Of a stretch of DNA of 64,000 nt, positions 42,199 to 50,653 are shown piece after piece. Numbering within the stretch: the stretch's first letter is position 1; each line of letters opens with the position of its first letter. Origin of the DNA: an uncultured Acetatifactor sp. (GTDB lineage Bacteria > Bacillota > Clostridia > Lachnospirales > Lachnospiraceae); contig CAJTPN010000016.1 in NCBI GenBank assembly GCA_910578185.1, positions 1 to 64,000 of the forward strand, written 5' to 3'. Both the position numbers and the translations under genes were made by a program. The notes beneath the pieces were generated by a model that did not search any database, was not told where the DNA came from, and saw only the letters and a list, made by a program, of their open reading frames with translations.

Positions 42199-42789
42199 TC
42201 ACTTGTCCCCCTCCCAGGATATCCCATATCCCACATTGGGCCTGATGGCGCAGTATGTGGCATCCGCCACGAATGCCAGCAAAAGCAGCAGACAGAGCGC
42301 AATACGCCATCCGGCGGATAACTTCCGATAGACCTTGTCATAGCAGGGCATCAGCAGACAAATCAGCGCCGTGCCTGCCAATCCAAACACCACCGCACCC
42401 AGCAGACAGATTCTTCCGTTTAAATTCATAAAGTGACTGCTGTAATCCCACCACCGAATCCCCCACATTTTTTCCAGAAAGTAACTGGTCATGTATTCCA
42501 GGACAGAACAAATAAAAAGCGACAGCAAAAATACCCAAAGAGGATTCTTTCGCAAACGGGAAATGAATTTACCGGGGATGTGGAACAAAAAGTACAAAAG
42601 TAATCCGCCCACACCATAAATTGGAAGATAGGGCCCTCGGTACACGCCTCTGTTAATAAAAGCATGGGCCGTCACATAAAACAGCACCACCTCCCACAGC
42701 CATCCGATAAACGCCAGCAGGAAAAACAGCAAGACATAATAGTCAAATTTATGGGGTAACTTTTTTCTATTTACGTTTCTCTCATCCAT
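42199..42789 (-). CDS. CmpB-type membrane protein (putative ABC transporter permease)
   Basis: 196 residues, about 5 hydrophobic spans. The pattern GWLWEVVLFYVTAHAFINRG, YRGPYLPIYGVGG, VLEYMTSYFLEKMWG and RWWDYSSHFMNLNGRI matches the ABC_trans_CmpB family as I know it. The annotation putative ABC transporter permease for that family is weak, as no ATP-binding partner is adjacent. It is upstream of lspA in the same direction, 110 bases away. Role unknown. Confidence 0.75.
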   Translation of the reverse strand: MDERNVNRKKLPHKFDYYVLLFFLLAFIGWLWEVVLFYVTAHAFINRGVYRGPYLPIYGVGGLLLYFLFHIPGKFISRLRKNPLWVFLLSLFICSVLEYMTSYFLEKMWGIRWWDYSSHFMNLNGRICLLGAVVFGLAGTALICLLMPCYDKVYRKLSAGWRIALCLLLLLAFVADATYCAIRPNVGYGISWEGDK

Positions 42790-42890
42790 GCATGTCAGGA
42801 TTCCCTGTTTTTTTGTTTTTATTCCCCATCAATCATCACATACCAGTTAACCCCCGGCACGCCGGCCATTGCCATAACCGTTTTGCCCGG

Positions 42891-43673
42891 TTATCTCCAA
42901 TTTATAATCGCATGGCTCCTCTGTCGCACCGAAAATTCCTTAAAATAATTCTCTTCCATGGGGATCCACTGTTCTATGAACTTTTCAAGATTGTCCCCTT
43001 CCCTCTCCCGCAAATTCTGAATCTGATCCTCCGGCGAAATGTCTGTGAATATCTTCAGATCATAAGCTCTCGAAAGCAGGAAATGCAGGGAGTAAGTCCC
43101 CTCCACAATAATATATCGGCGAGGGCGCATCTCCATGGTCTCCTCCAATTTATCTTCCCGGCAATTATAGGCCCGATAAAACACTGGCTTCCCATGATAT
43201 AGAGGATGCAGAACTTCGGAGAGCAATCTGTGAAAGTCTATATTGCCGCCGGGAACCTCTCTCCAATCCTTTCTGCGCTTCTCCATAGGTATATAAAAAT
43301 CATCCATATGAACCACATTGCAGGGAACATAGGTTGACAGCAGTTTTGCAAAACTTGTCTTGCCGCTGCCACACCGCCCGTCTATACCGATCATCGCAGG
43401 TCTATCCGGCCAATCTCCTTCCTCCAGAATAGGATCTATGGAAAACTTATCTCCCAATCTGTTTCTCAGAAAATCCAACATCTCCGGAATCAGTTCATCC
43501 TGTTTAGATAAGTTATGCTCAAATACCCTCTTTTCTGCCGGTTCTTCTTCCGTCCCTTGGGTTAAGGACCAATCCCATACCTGCCCAAAATCTGGCCCCG
43601 CATTCTTCTGCTCTGTTTCCTTTCCCAAATCCGGTCTCTTCTCCTCTTTTGTTACTTCCCCTGGCTCCTGCAT
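42891..43673 (-). CDS. Uridine-kinase-like P-loop kinase
   Basis: 260 residues (start 43673, AAAGGAG upstream). Walker A GIDGRCGSGKTS at 96-107, then MDDFYIP (Asp base), REVPGGNIDFHRLL and ILDP-like segments, and YIIVEGTYSLH, the pattern of uridine kinase/phosphoribulokinase relatives. The first 55 residues are a charged, low-complexity extension with no counterpart in Udk. Substrate could be a nucleoside or a small sugar. It lies between CmpB-like and truA genes. Confidence 0.72.
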   Translation of the reverse strand: MQEPGEVTKEEKRPDLGKETEQKNAGPDFGQVWDWSLTQGTEEEPAEKRVFEHNLSKQDELIPEMLDFLRNRLGDKFSIDPILEEGDWPDRPAMIGIDGRCGSGKTSFAKLLSTYVPCNVVHMDDFYIPMEKRRKDWREVPGGNIDFHRLLSEVLHPLYHGKPVFYRAYNCREDKLEETMEMRPRRYIIVEGTYSLHFLLSRAYDLKIFTDISPEDQIQNLREREGDNLEKFIEQWIPMEENYFKEFSVRQRSHAIINWR

Positions 43674-43776
43674 CTTTTTCTCCTTTGCCCCCCTAAAGGT
43701 TATGTGTTTTTTCTGCGTTTATTTTCTGATGCTTCTTCCTGACTCCTGGGGGATTTCAGTTTTAGTCATCACTTCT

Positions 43777-44514
43777 TTATGCATAATCTACTTCCATCAG
43801 ACAAAGGCCCTGTGCCGGCGCCGTAGGTCCCGCCTTCTGTCTGTCTTCGTTGTCCAGGGCAGCCCTCACCTGTTCCGCATTCATATGCCCGTATCCTACC
43901 TCCAGTAAGACTCCAACCATAATCCGGACCATATTTTGCAGAAATCCCGTTCCATGAAAAAAGAAATACAGATATGCTCCCTCCCTTTGTATCTCCACCT
44001 TGTCCAAATGTCGCACGGTTGACTTCTTCATCCTGGGATTCACACAAAAATTCCTGAAATCATGCTGACCTTCCAAAAGCAAGGCCACCTGCCTCATGGC
44101 ATCCAAATCCGGCCTTTGCTTTAGAACGGCACAAAATTTCCTGTCAAAAACAGGCTTTACCTTTCCATCGAAACAGGTGTAACGATAAGTCTTACCGGTG
44201 GCATTATAGCGGGCATGAAACCTGGCCGAGGCCTCTCGAACCTCCTTCACCGCAATGCTTTCCGGAAGATACTCGTTTAAATAGTCCCTGATTTCCTCGC
44301 AGTTTTTGTCTGTCTCCAGGAAAACGTTCGCCACCATGCCTTTCGCATGAACCCCTGCGTCCGTGCGCCCTGCGCCGATTACCTCTGTTTCCCTGTCGCA
44401 CATTCGGCCAAGCACACTCTCCAATTTCCCCTGAATGGTATCATGTCCCGGCTGACGCTGCCAGCCAAAATATTGTGTACCGTCGTATTCAATCAAAAGC
44501 TTATAATTTCTCAA
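43777..44514 (-). CDS. truA: tRNA pseudouridine(38-40) synthase
   Basis: 245 residues. TruA converts uridines 38-40 of the tRNA anticodon arm to pseudouridine. The catalytic Asp52 lies in GAGRTDAGVHA. Start MRNYKLLIEYDGTQYFGWQR and NATGKTYRY and GTGFLQNMVRIMVG are family motifs. It follows the YjbR gene by 17 bases in the same direction. Confidence 0.95.
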   Translation of the reverse strand: MRNYKLLIEYDGTQYFGWQRQPGHDTIQGKLESVLGRMCDRETEVIGAGRTDAGVHAKGMVANVFLETDKNCEEIRDYLNEYLPESIAVKEVREASARFHARYNATGKTYRYTCFDGKVKPVFDRKFCAVLKQRPDLDAMRQVALLLEGQHDFRNFCVNPRMKKSTVRHLDKVEIQREGAYLYFFFHGTGFLQNMVRIMVGVLLEVGYGHMNAEQVRAALDNEDRQKAGPTAPAQGLCLMEVDYA

Positions 44515-44531
44515 AATTTTTCCTCCGCCCC

Positions 44532-44864
44532 TTATGCATTGGCCACCAGGTCGTAGCTCTCAGCAATCATCCTCTTGATCTCCTTCTTTGGAATACTGCC
44601 GTCTAAGATAATGGTATTCCAATGGTCTTTGTTTTGATGATACCCGGGAATTACCGACTTATATGACATTCTCCAGAAATCCCTCCACTGGGGATCCACT
44701 TTCACGTTTACCCGCAGGCTCCCTTCATACAGATAAGTCCACGCAAATGCCTTTTTATTTTTCCTTAGGCGTATCAACACCCAGTTGTCATCCCGAAAGG
44801 GTGTGTCCACATATGTGTCTGGAAAGGTCAGCCCGTATGCCAAAACCTCTTCTCTTGTAATCAT
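44532..44864 (-). CDS. MmcQ/YjbR family DNA-binding-like protein
   Basis: 110 residues: GLTFPDTYVDTPFRDDNWVLIR, FAWTYLYEGSLRVNVKVDP and GYHQNKDHWNTIIL follow the MmcQ/YjbR (CyaY-like fold) family. Function of the family is uncertain; nucleic-acid binding is suggested by structure. Likely a small operon with truA. Confidence 0.8.
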   Translation of the reverse strand: MITREEVLAYGLTFPDTYVDTPFRDDNWVLIRLRKNKKAFAWTYLYEGSLRVNVKVDPQWRDFWRMSYKSVIPGYHQNKDHWNTIILDGSIPKKEIKRMIAESYDLVANA

Positions 44865-44963
44865 ATTCCACCCCCTAATTGTGATCTCTTCGATTTAGGC
44901 CAGCTACACACCCCGCTTTTACAAGAATCCTTTTCCCCTTCCTATCTTGCTTTTGCCATATCG

Positions 44964-46865
44964 CTACTCATAGTGCAGCTTTTCCTTCTTTCCTTGAGTA
45001 AACTTACCGATCTCTTCCAGAAATGGTTTTCCATACCGCAGATACTTATTCTCCCCCACGCCGTTAACCGTAAGCATCTCCGTCTTATTCAAAGGTGTTT
45101 TCATACACATATCCAACAGCGTTTTATCACTGAACACAATATAGGGCGGCTTACCTTCTTTCTTGGCAATCTCCCTGCGCAGCTCCCGCAGTTTCTCAAA
45201 CAGCTCCATGCCGCGAGTGGTAAGCATCTCGGATACCCTGCCCTTGCCTGTCTTTGTTTCTTCCTGACGCCCGGAAGCGGTCTTCTCCATCTTCCGGCTC
45301 CTGACACATATCCGGTAATCCCCACTGTCTCCTTCGTTCGATATGCGTTCTTCCATGAAATCATATCCCCTGGATGTCAGCTTTACCAGTGCATATTTAT
45401 CCATGGTCAACCGCAGCATATCTTCCTGCAGCAGCCCATTAATAATCGTCTTAATCTTCTCTTCACCTGTCTCCTTCAGACTTCCATAGGATACGCACTG
45501 CTGCAGCTGATAGCTTCTCAATTTTGCGTTATCCCTGCCCCGCAGGGTTCCAACCACCACATTTATTCCAAAGCGCTGCCGCAATTCCTTAACACAGCGC
45601 AAAACCTTTCTGGCGTCTTCCGTCACATCCTCTTCTTCATATTCCCGCAGGCAATTGGAACAATTACCACAGGCAGACGCATCCAACTCTCCAAAATAAT
45701 GCAGAATATATTCCCGGAGACACTTTGTGGTAGTGCAATATGCCGTCATACCCCGAAGCCGCATTTCGTCCCGCTCCCGCAAAAGCGTTCGCTCCTCGTC
45801 CGTAAGCTCCGAGGCCTCATCCTTACTCTCCATTAAAAAACGGTTTATCATGATATCCTGGGGAGAATAGAGTAGAATACACTCTGAATTGCCGCCGTCC
45901 CGCCCTGCCCGCCCTGCTTCCTGATAATAGTTTTCCAGGCTTTGAGGCATATTATAATGAATCACATAGCGGACATTTGATTTGTCTATTCCCATGCCGA
46001 AGGCATTGGTTGCAATGATAACGGGTTTTTTGTCATAAATAAAGTCCTCCTGGCTTGCCCTGCGCACCTCGTTGCTCAATCCCGCATGATACTGGGCCAC
46101 CTGGAACCCCTCCCGGCAAAATTCCTCATAAAGTTTATCTACATTTTTCCGGGTGGCACAATAGATAATGCCGCTTTCTTCTCCGTGTTCCCGCAGATAT
46201 TCCCGGATAAACCTATCCTTATCCCTGGTCTGTTCCACGGCAAAATACAGGTTTTTCCTGTCGAATCCTGTCACCAACACCTGTGGTTCCCGCAATCCCA
46301 ACACACACAGAATATCTTCCCGCACCTGAGCCGTTGCCGTAGCGGTAAAGGCGCTCACCACCGGACGTTTCCCAAATCCTTTGACAAAATCCAGTATCTT
46401 TAGATAGCTGGGCCTGAAATCCTGTCCCCACTGGGATATGCAGTGTGCCTCGTCCACGGTTACCATGGATATCTCTACGGAAGGCCCATGAACAAACTGC
46501 TGAAATTCATATGTACCAAGCCGTTCCGGCGCCACATAGATAATCTTATACCGCCCCATGGCGGCATACCCCAGGGCTTTGGAAACCTGGGCATCGCTCA
46601 GAGTACTGTTGATATATGCCGCATGTACTCCCGCATCATTCAACGCCCTCACCTGATCGTTCATCAGTGAGATCAACGGAGACACCACCACGGTAACGCC
46701 GGGCAGCAGCAATGCAGGAACCTGATAACAAAGGGATTTGCCCGCACCCGTGGGCATAATCCCCAGAACATCCCTTCCCTCCAAAATATTGTCGATCATA
46801 AACTCCTGCCCTTCCCGAAAGGAGTCATAACCAAAATATTTTTTTAATACCTCGTATTTTGTCAT
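44964..46865 (-). CDS. recQ: ATP-dependent DNA helicase RecQ
   Basis: 633 residues from ATG 46865. RecQ unwinds DNA 3'-5' in recombination and repair. Seen: Q motif/Walker A GIMPTGAGKS (35-44), DEAHCISQWGQDFRP, ATATAQVREDIL, QEAGRAGRDGG, the zinc cluster (CLREYIL...CGNCSNC), a winged helix and a C-terminal HRDC domain. Start has only a weak GCGGA site. Next gene upstream is 30 bases from the epimerase gene end. Confidence 0.95.
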   Translation of the reverse strand: MTKYEVLKKYFGYDSFREGQEFMIDNILEGRDVLGIMPTGAGKSLCYQVPALLLPGVTVVVSPLISLMNDQVRALNDAGVHAAYINSTLSDAQVSKALGYAAMGRYKIIYVAPERLGTYEFQQFVHGPSVEISMVTVDEAHCISQWGQDFRPSYLKILDFVKGFGKRPVVSAFTATATAQVREDILCVLGLREPQVLVTGFDRKNLYFAVEQTRDKDRFIREYLREHGEESGIIYCATRKNVDKLYEEFCREGFQVAQYHAGLSNEVRRASQEDFIYDKKPVIIATNAFGMGIDKSNVRYVIHYNMPQSLENYYQEAGRAGRDGGNSECILLYSPQDIMINRFLMESKDEASELTDEERTLLRERDEMRLRGMTAYCTTTKCLREYILHYFGELDASACGNCSNCLREYEEEDVTEDARKVLRCVKELRQRFGINVVVGTLRGRDNAKLRSYQLQQCVSYGSLKETGEEKIKTIINGLLQEDMLRLTMDKYALVKLTSRGYDFMEERISNEGDSGDYRICVRSRKMEKTASGRQEETKTGKGRVSEMLTTRGMELFEKLRELRREIAKKEGKPPYIVFSDKTLLDMCMKTPLNKTEMLTVNGVGENKYLRYGKPFLEEIGKFTQGKKEKLHYE

Positions 46866-46894
46866 ACTTTTCAAATTCCGCTTTTACCCCGGTT

Positions 46895-47977
46895 TCATAG
46901 TTTTGCTTTCGTCACTTTATAATAATCCGCATACCATTCGGCAAACTTCCTCAATCCTTCCCGCAAACTGGTGCTTGGACGAAATCCAAAATCCCGCTCC
47001 AAAGCGCCGGTATCCGCATATGTGACCGGAACATCTCCCGGCTGCATGGGCACCAGCTCCTTATGAGCCTCAAAATCATAATCCTTTGGCAATACACCGG
47101 CTCTCACCAGTTCCTGCTGCAAAATATCCACAAAATCCAAAAGGTTTTCGGGATGGTTGTTGCCGATATTATACAGCGCATAAGGCGGCAGGGGCAGACC
47201 GTCCTCTCCCGTCTCCCTGTGAGGCGCCTTCCCCATTACTCTGACCACACCTTCCACAATATCGTCTATATAGGTAAAATCTCTCTTACAATTACCATAA
47301 TTAAAAATCTGAATGTTTTTTCCCTGTCTCAACTTATCAGTAAATCCGAAATATGCCATATCCGGTCTTCCGGCAGGTCCATACACGGTAAAAAACCGTA
47401 ATCCCGTAGATGGAATATTATATAACTTTGCGTATGCATGTGCCATCAGTTCGTTGGACTTCTTTGTTGCGGCATAAAGAGAAACCGGATTATCCACCTT
47501 GTCCTCCGTGCTGTAGGGAACCTTTTTATTGGATCCATATACGGAAGAGCTGGAAGCATACACCAGATGTTCCACCCCTGTCTTTCCCTCATCATATGAA
47601 TGCCGGCATGCCTCCAAAATATTATAAAAGCCAATCAAGTTAGCCTCCACATAGGCATCGGGATTTGTAATGGAATACCGCACGCCTGCCTGTGCCGCCA
47701 GATTCACCACAATCTGCGGCTTATATTCCCCAAACAGAGAATCTATCATCTCCTTGTTGGCTATATTTCCTTTTATAAAAGTAAAATCCGCATATTTTCC
47801 AAGCTCCGTCAGCCTTGCTTCCTTCAGCGACACATCGTAATAGTCATTCATATTGTCAATGCCAATCACTTTTATCTCATGAATTTCTTCGCATAATCTC
47901 TTACACAGGTTTGACCCGATAAAGCCGGCCGCTCCCGTCACAAATATTGTCTTACCATCCAACGCCATATTAGCCAT
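46895..47977 (-). CDS. UDP-glucuronate 4-epimerase-like NAD-dependent epimerase
   Basis: 360 residues. Extended SDR fold: NAD motif GAAGFIGS (15-22), the SSSSVYGSNKK segment, catalytic Tyr-Lys in YAATKK, and TVYGPAGRPDMA, which is the signature of the CapI/GAE group that interconverts UDP-glucuronate and UDP-galacturonate. UDP-glucose 6-dehydrogenase at 12,328 would provide the substrate. It is the last gene of a glycan block with a GT11 fucosyltransferase and two GT2 enzymes upstream. Confidence 0.8.
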   Translation of the reverse strand: MANMALDGKTIFVTGAAGFIGSNLCKRLCEEIHEIKVIGIDNMNDYYDVSLKEARLTELGKYADFTFIKGNIANKEMIDSLFGEYKPQIVVNLAAQAGVRYSITNPDAYVEANLIGFYNILEACRHSYDEGKTGVEHLVYASSSSVYGSNKKVPYSTEDKVDNPVSLYAATKKSNELMAHAYAKLYNIPSTGLRFFTVYGPAGRPDMAYFGFTDKLRQGKNIQIFNYGNCKRDFTYIDDIVEGVVRVMGKAPHRETGEDGLPLPPYALYNIGNNHPENLLDFVDILQQELVRAGVLPKDYDFEAHKELVPMQPGDVPVTYADTGALERDFGFRPSTSLREGLRKFAEWYADYYKVTKAKL

Positions 47978-47993
47978 AAATTAATCTCTCCTG

Positions 47994-48127
47994 TTAAAGT
48001 CGATACTCAAGGGTACTAAAGGTTGAAGTACCCTCATAGTCACTTTTAATAATAACCCTTAGATTTCTTAGCTGGGCAATTCCAATTCCGTCATGCCTCT
48101 TTGGGTGCATTTTCTTGGCAGCATTCC
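47994..48127 (-). other. Unannotated stretch behind the fucosyltransferase
   Basis: An open frame in another phase runs from inside the GT11 gene to a stop at 47994 and reads GIGIAQLRNLRVII...GTSTFSTLEYRL, vaguely like the end of a sensor kinase ATPase domain, but it has no start site of its own. It is probably chance or a decayed fragment. Confidence 0.3.
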
Positions 48128-49015
48128 TCACAATTCCCTTGGAATGGGATTTAAATATAGTTTCATGTCCACGTTTAAAAGAGCCGCCAGGAAACAAAAT
48201 GCACTGTTTGACATGATCATGGCCTTGCACTTACTCATAAGCTGCATATCCATATAATTCCTGCCTTCCATATTGCCCTCCACAAAGGTGACACTCTCAA
48301 ACCTTCCCAGCTCCATTTCCTCCTGATGCTCCCTGCACCAGTGGATATCATCCGAAAAGACAAACAAGTTCCACTTTTCCGACGTCCCTTTTAAGAAATC
48401 CCCGATCACTTCTTGGTACGCGTCTGCATTCATTGCACAACCTAATTTTACATAGTCCCCCCGTCTCACATGCAGAGATACCGAATTGGTTTCCATAATA
48501 TGATTCAGATAAGCTCTGTTCTGCCTGTCGGTAATCTCCGGAAATTGGAGTTCCTCCAAGAAATTGGCCCTGTAAGTCCGAAACCAGGACTTATGAATCC
48601 AATATCCGTGATAATACACGTCTCCCGGCATATCCAGAACTTCAGGAAGATATTGGTTGCAGTGGATGGAAACCACTCTGCCGTCAAACGGGTTAAACGT
48701 TCTGTACCCGTCCCCCACCTCGGAAAGCATATACATGTCAATACCGTTTTCACACAATATCTGCGGCACGCTCTTGCCTTTTCTGCGCTCCTCCAGAATA
48801 AAGTTCCACACGTCCTGGTCAAAACATTCGCTCAGCATATGTGCCTTAATCCCAAACACTTTGTCCAGCTCATAGCCATTGTGAACCGTATTCAGCGCAA
48901 AATAGGAGTCATCCATATACATTATCTCGCCGGGATGAGACAATTCATAGTATCTGGCAAATATATACTGAAAGGTCTGGTTGGCAAGACCTCCGTTTAA
49001 AAATTGTATCTTCAT
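48128..49015 (-). CDS. Alpha-1,2-fucosyltransferase (GT11)
   Basis: 295 residues. GT11 hallmarks: N-terminal GGLANQTFQYIFARY, the catalytic HVRRGDY at 182-188 with Arg184/185 and Asp187, and MSNSAFCFLAALL near the end. These enzymes transfer L-fucose from GDP-fucose to galactose O-2. No GDP-fucose synthesis genes are in the window. The C-terminus after the MSNSAF segment is short, which is within family range. Just downstream of a GT2/TPR gene; likely glycan or flagellin decoration. Confidence 0.75.
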   Translation of the reverse strand: MKIQFLNGGLANQTFQYIFARYYELSHPGEIMYMDDSYFALNTVHNGYELDKVFGIKAHMLSECFDQDVWNFILEERRKGKSVPQILCENGIDMYMLSEVGDGYRTFNPFDGRVVSIHCNQYLPEVLDMPGDVYYHGYWIHKSWFRTYRANFLEELQFPEITDRQNRAYLNHIMETNSVSLHVRRGDYVKLGCAMNADAYQEVIGDFLKGTSEKWNLFVFSDDIHWCREHQEEMELGRFESVTFVEGNMEGRNYMDMQLMSKCKAMIMSNSAFCFLAALLNVDMKLYLNPIPREL

Positions 49016-49021
49016 ATGCCC

Positions 49022-50524
49022 TTATTTCCTTTCCAACCTATCCTGCAAATCTATCAATTCCTTATCTTCAGGGAAATAGCCCAACAGCTGTTTTACCGCT
49101 GCCAGCGCAGCCTGTCCCTGCCCCTGGCCAATCAGCAGCCGGATGTTTACCTTCAGCTGTGCCGCAAGGGCCGCCATCTGCTCATTGACAGGACTTGTCC
49201 CGGCCTCATTTCCACCCTGTTCCGGCCCGGTCAATGCCACATACAGTTCCCTTGTCCGGGGACAGCTAGTCGGCTGCACTTCCTGTCCTGCCTGAATGCG
49301 GTCCATAAGGTTTTGAAAGCGTTTCTTCCATTCCTCACGATACTGCAAAGAAGCCTGAGTATACCAATTCTGCTCCGTCTCCATCCACCAGGAGGTTGGC
49401 TCAAGAGAAAGAAGCGCTTCAACTGCCTGAGCGTCCTCTCCTGACAATGCGGCCCCAAATCCCCATCCCATAACCATACGATATTGGTCCTCTTCCAGAC
49501 AGCTGTCCAATATAATTGCAAGCTGCCCCAGCCTTTCCGTCTTGTGCAGTTCAAAGTATTTTTTCTGTTCCAGATATCTGTGCAGATATTCTATACAGCC
49601 CGTGCCGTACCGATTGCCGGACATCTCCAGCGCTCCGCAGGAAATTGCCAGGTCTCCACAAATGGAAGTCTCCGCCAGCCTTGACAGCCCTGTTCGTTCC
49701 AGTAGTTCGCTTCCGCGCTTCCGCGCCTCCTCATACTGCCCGCGCATCACCCGAAGCCGTACTGCAGCGCCGTATAACCCCCAAAGCTCATTGCCATTGT
49801 CCACCCTCTCAGGCACATAATTGCCAATTCCATCCTCTGCCATCTGCTGCGCCTTCTCATAATCCCTTGCCGCAATATATTCCAGAATCGCCTGTAGATA
49901 ATGATGCAGACAATGAGGATCCTCTTGAATTAAGGGCAGAAGCAGGGATAAATTCCTCTGTCGCTTGGCTTTCTGTATCTCCGGATCCGGGGAAGCATAT
50001 CCATAATGATGCACATAATCCTCCAAATATTTTACCGGTTCATAAATCGGCCAAAGACTTTCATGTATGGGATATACAAAACGGGTATCTTCCCGGCGCT
50101 TGACCATGCGAGTCAACGGTATATCCCTCCATCTGTCCCCTTCCATAGTGATATAATTTCTCTGCAAATAGGAGACGGCCTCATAACGCTTATATTCTCC
50201 TGACAGAAAAAACTGTTCCAATTCGTTTGTATTTTCAAACCATTCATCGTCGTCCAAAAACAGAAACCATTCACCGGACGCTGCCCCTAATCCAACATTT
50301 CTGGCGGCGGAGAAATCATTACACCATGCAAACGGAATCACTTTATCTGACCGGTGCTCCAGCCATCCCCTCATCTGTTCCGGACATCCCGTATCCACCA
50401 GCAATAATTCGCAGGGAACTCTTTTCCTGAGCCGATCCAGAGAGTCAATACATTTTTCTGTTGTTTCTCCCCGTCCTGACACCAGGATAGAGATGCTGAG
50501 CAAAATTTTCTTCCCCGTATTCAT
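49022..50524 (-). CDS. GT2 glycosyltransferase with helical-repeat tail
   Basis: 500 residues from ATG 50524 (an ATG at 50542 is possible). N-terminal GT2 domain: ISILVSGRGETTEKCIDSLD, LLVDTGCPEQM, NDFSAARNVGLGAASGEW and the metal-binding FLDDDEWF. The rest is helical, TPR-like, for about 270 residues, ending in an Ala/Gln-rich helix. Its paralog is the next gene upstream. GT2-TPR proteins next to flagellins have been linked to flagellin glycosylation, which is an inference here. Confidence 0.72.
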   Translation of the reverse strand: MNTGKKILLSISILVSGRGETTEKCIDSLDRLRKRVPCELLLVDTGCPEQMRGWLEHRSDKVIPFAWCNDFSAARNVGLGAASGEWFLFLDDDEWFENTNELEQFFLSGEYKRYEAVSYLQRNYITMEGDRWRDIPLTRMVKRREDTRFVYPIHESLWPIYEPVKYLEDYVHHYGYASPDPEIQKAKRQRNLSLLLPLIQEDPHCLHHYLQAILEYIAARDYEKAQQMAEDGIGNYVPERVDNGNELWGLYGAAVRLRVMRGQYEEARKRGSELLERTGLSRLAETSICGDLAISCGALEMSGNRYGTGCIEYLHRYLEQKKYFELHKTERLGQLAIILDSCLEEDQYRMVMGWGFGAALSGEDAQAVEALLSLEPTSWWMETEQNWYTQASLQYREEWKKRFQNLMDRIQAGQEVQPTSCPRTRELYVALTGPEQGGNEAGTSPVNEQMAALAAQLKVNIRLLIGQGQGQAALAAVKQLLGYFPEDKELIDLQDRLERK

Positions 50525-50653
50525 CTGTTCCTTTCTATCCACAGTTTGCCCCCGAATATTCCTTATCCCTGGACTTATTACCTGTGGAACTATAACATAT
50601 TCCCCAGTCTGTCACGGAAGTTCCACCGGCAGGACTGTCTAATTCTACCCTTT

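Noticed and set aside
47994..48230. Possible kinase-like fragment behind the fucosyltransferase
   Set aside because: Similarity to a sensor kinase end is too loose, and most of it overlaps GT11 in another frame.
50584..50626. 8-bp inverted repeat GTGGAACT/AGTTCCAC before the GT2 gene
   Set aside because: Short arms 27 bases apart with no T-run; could be chance.
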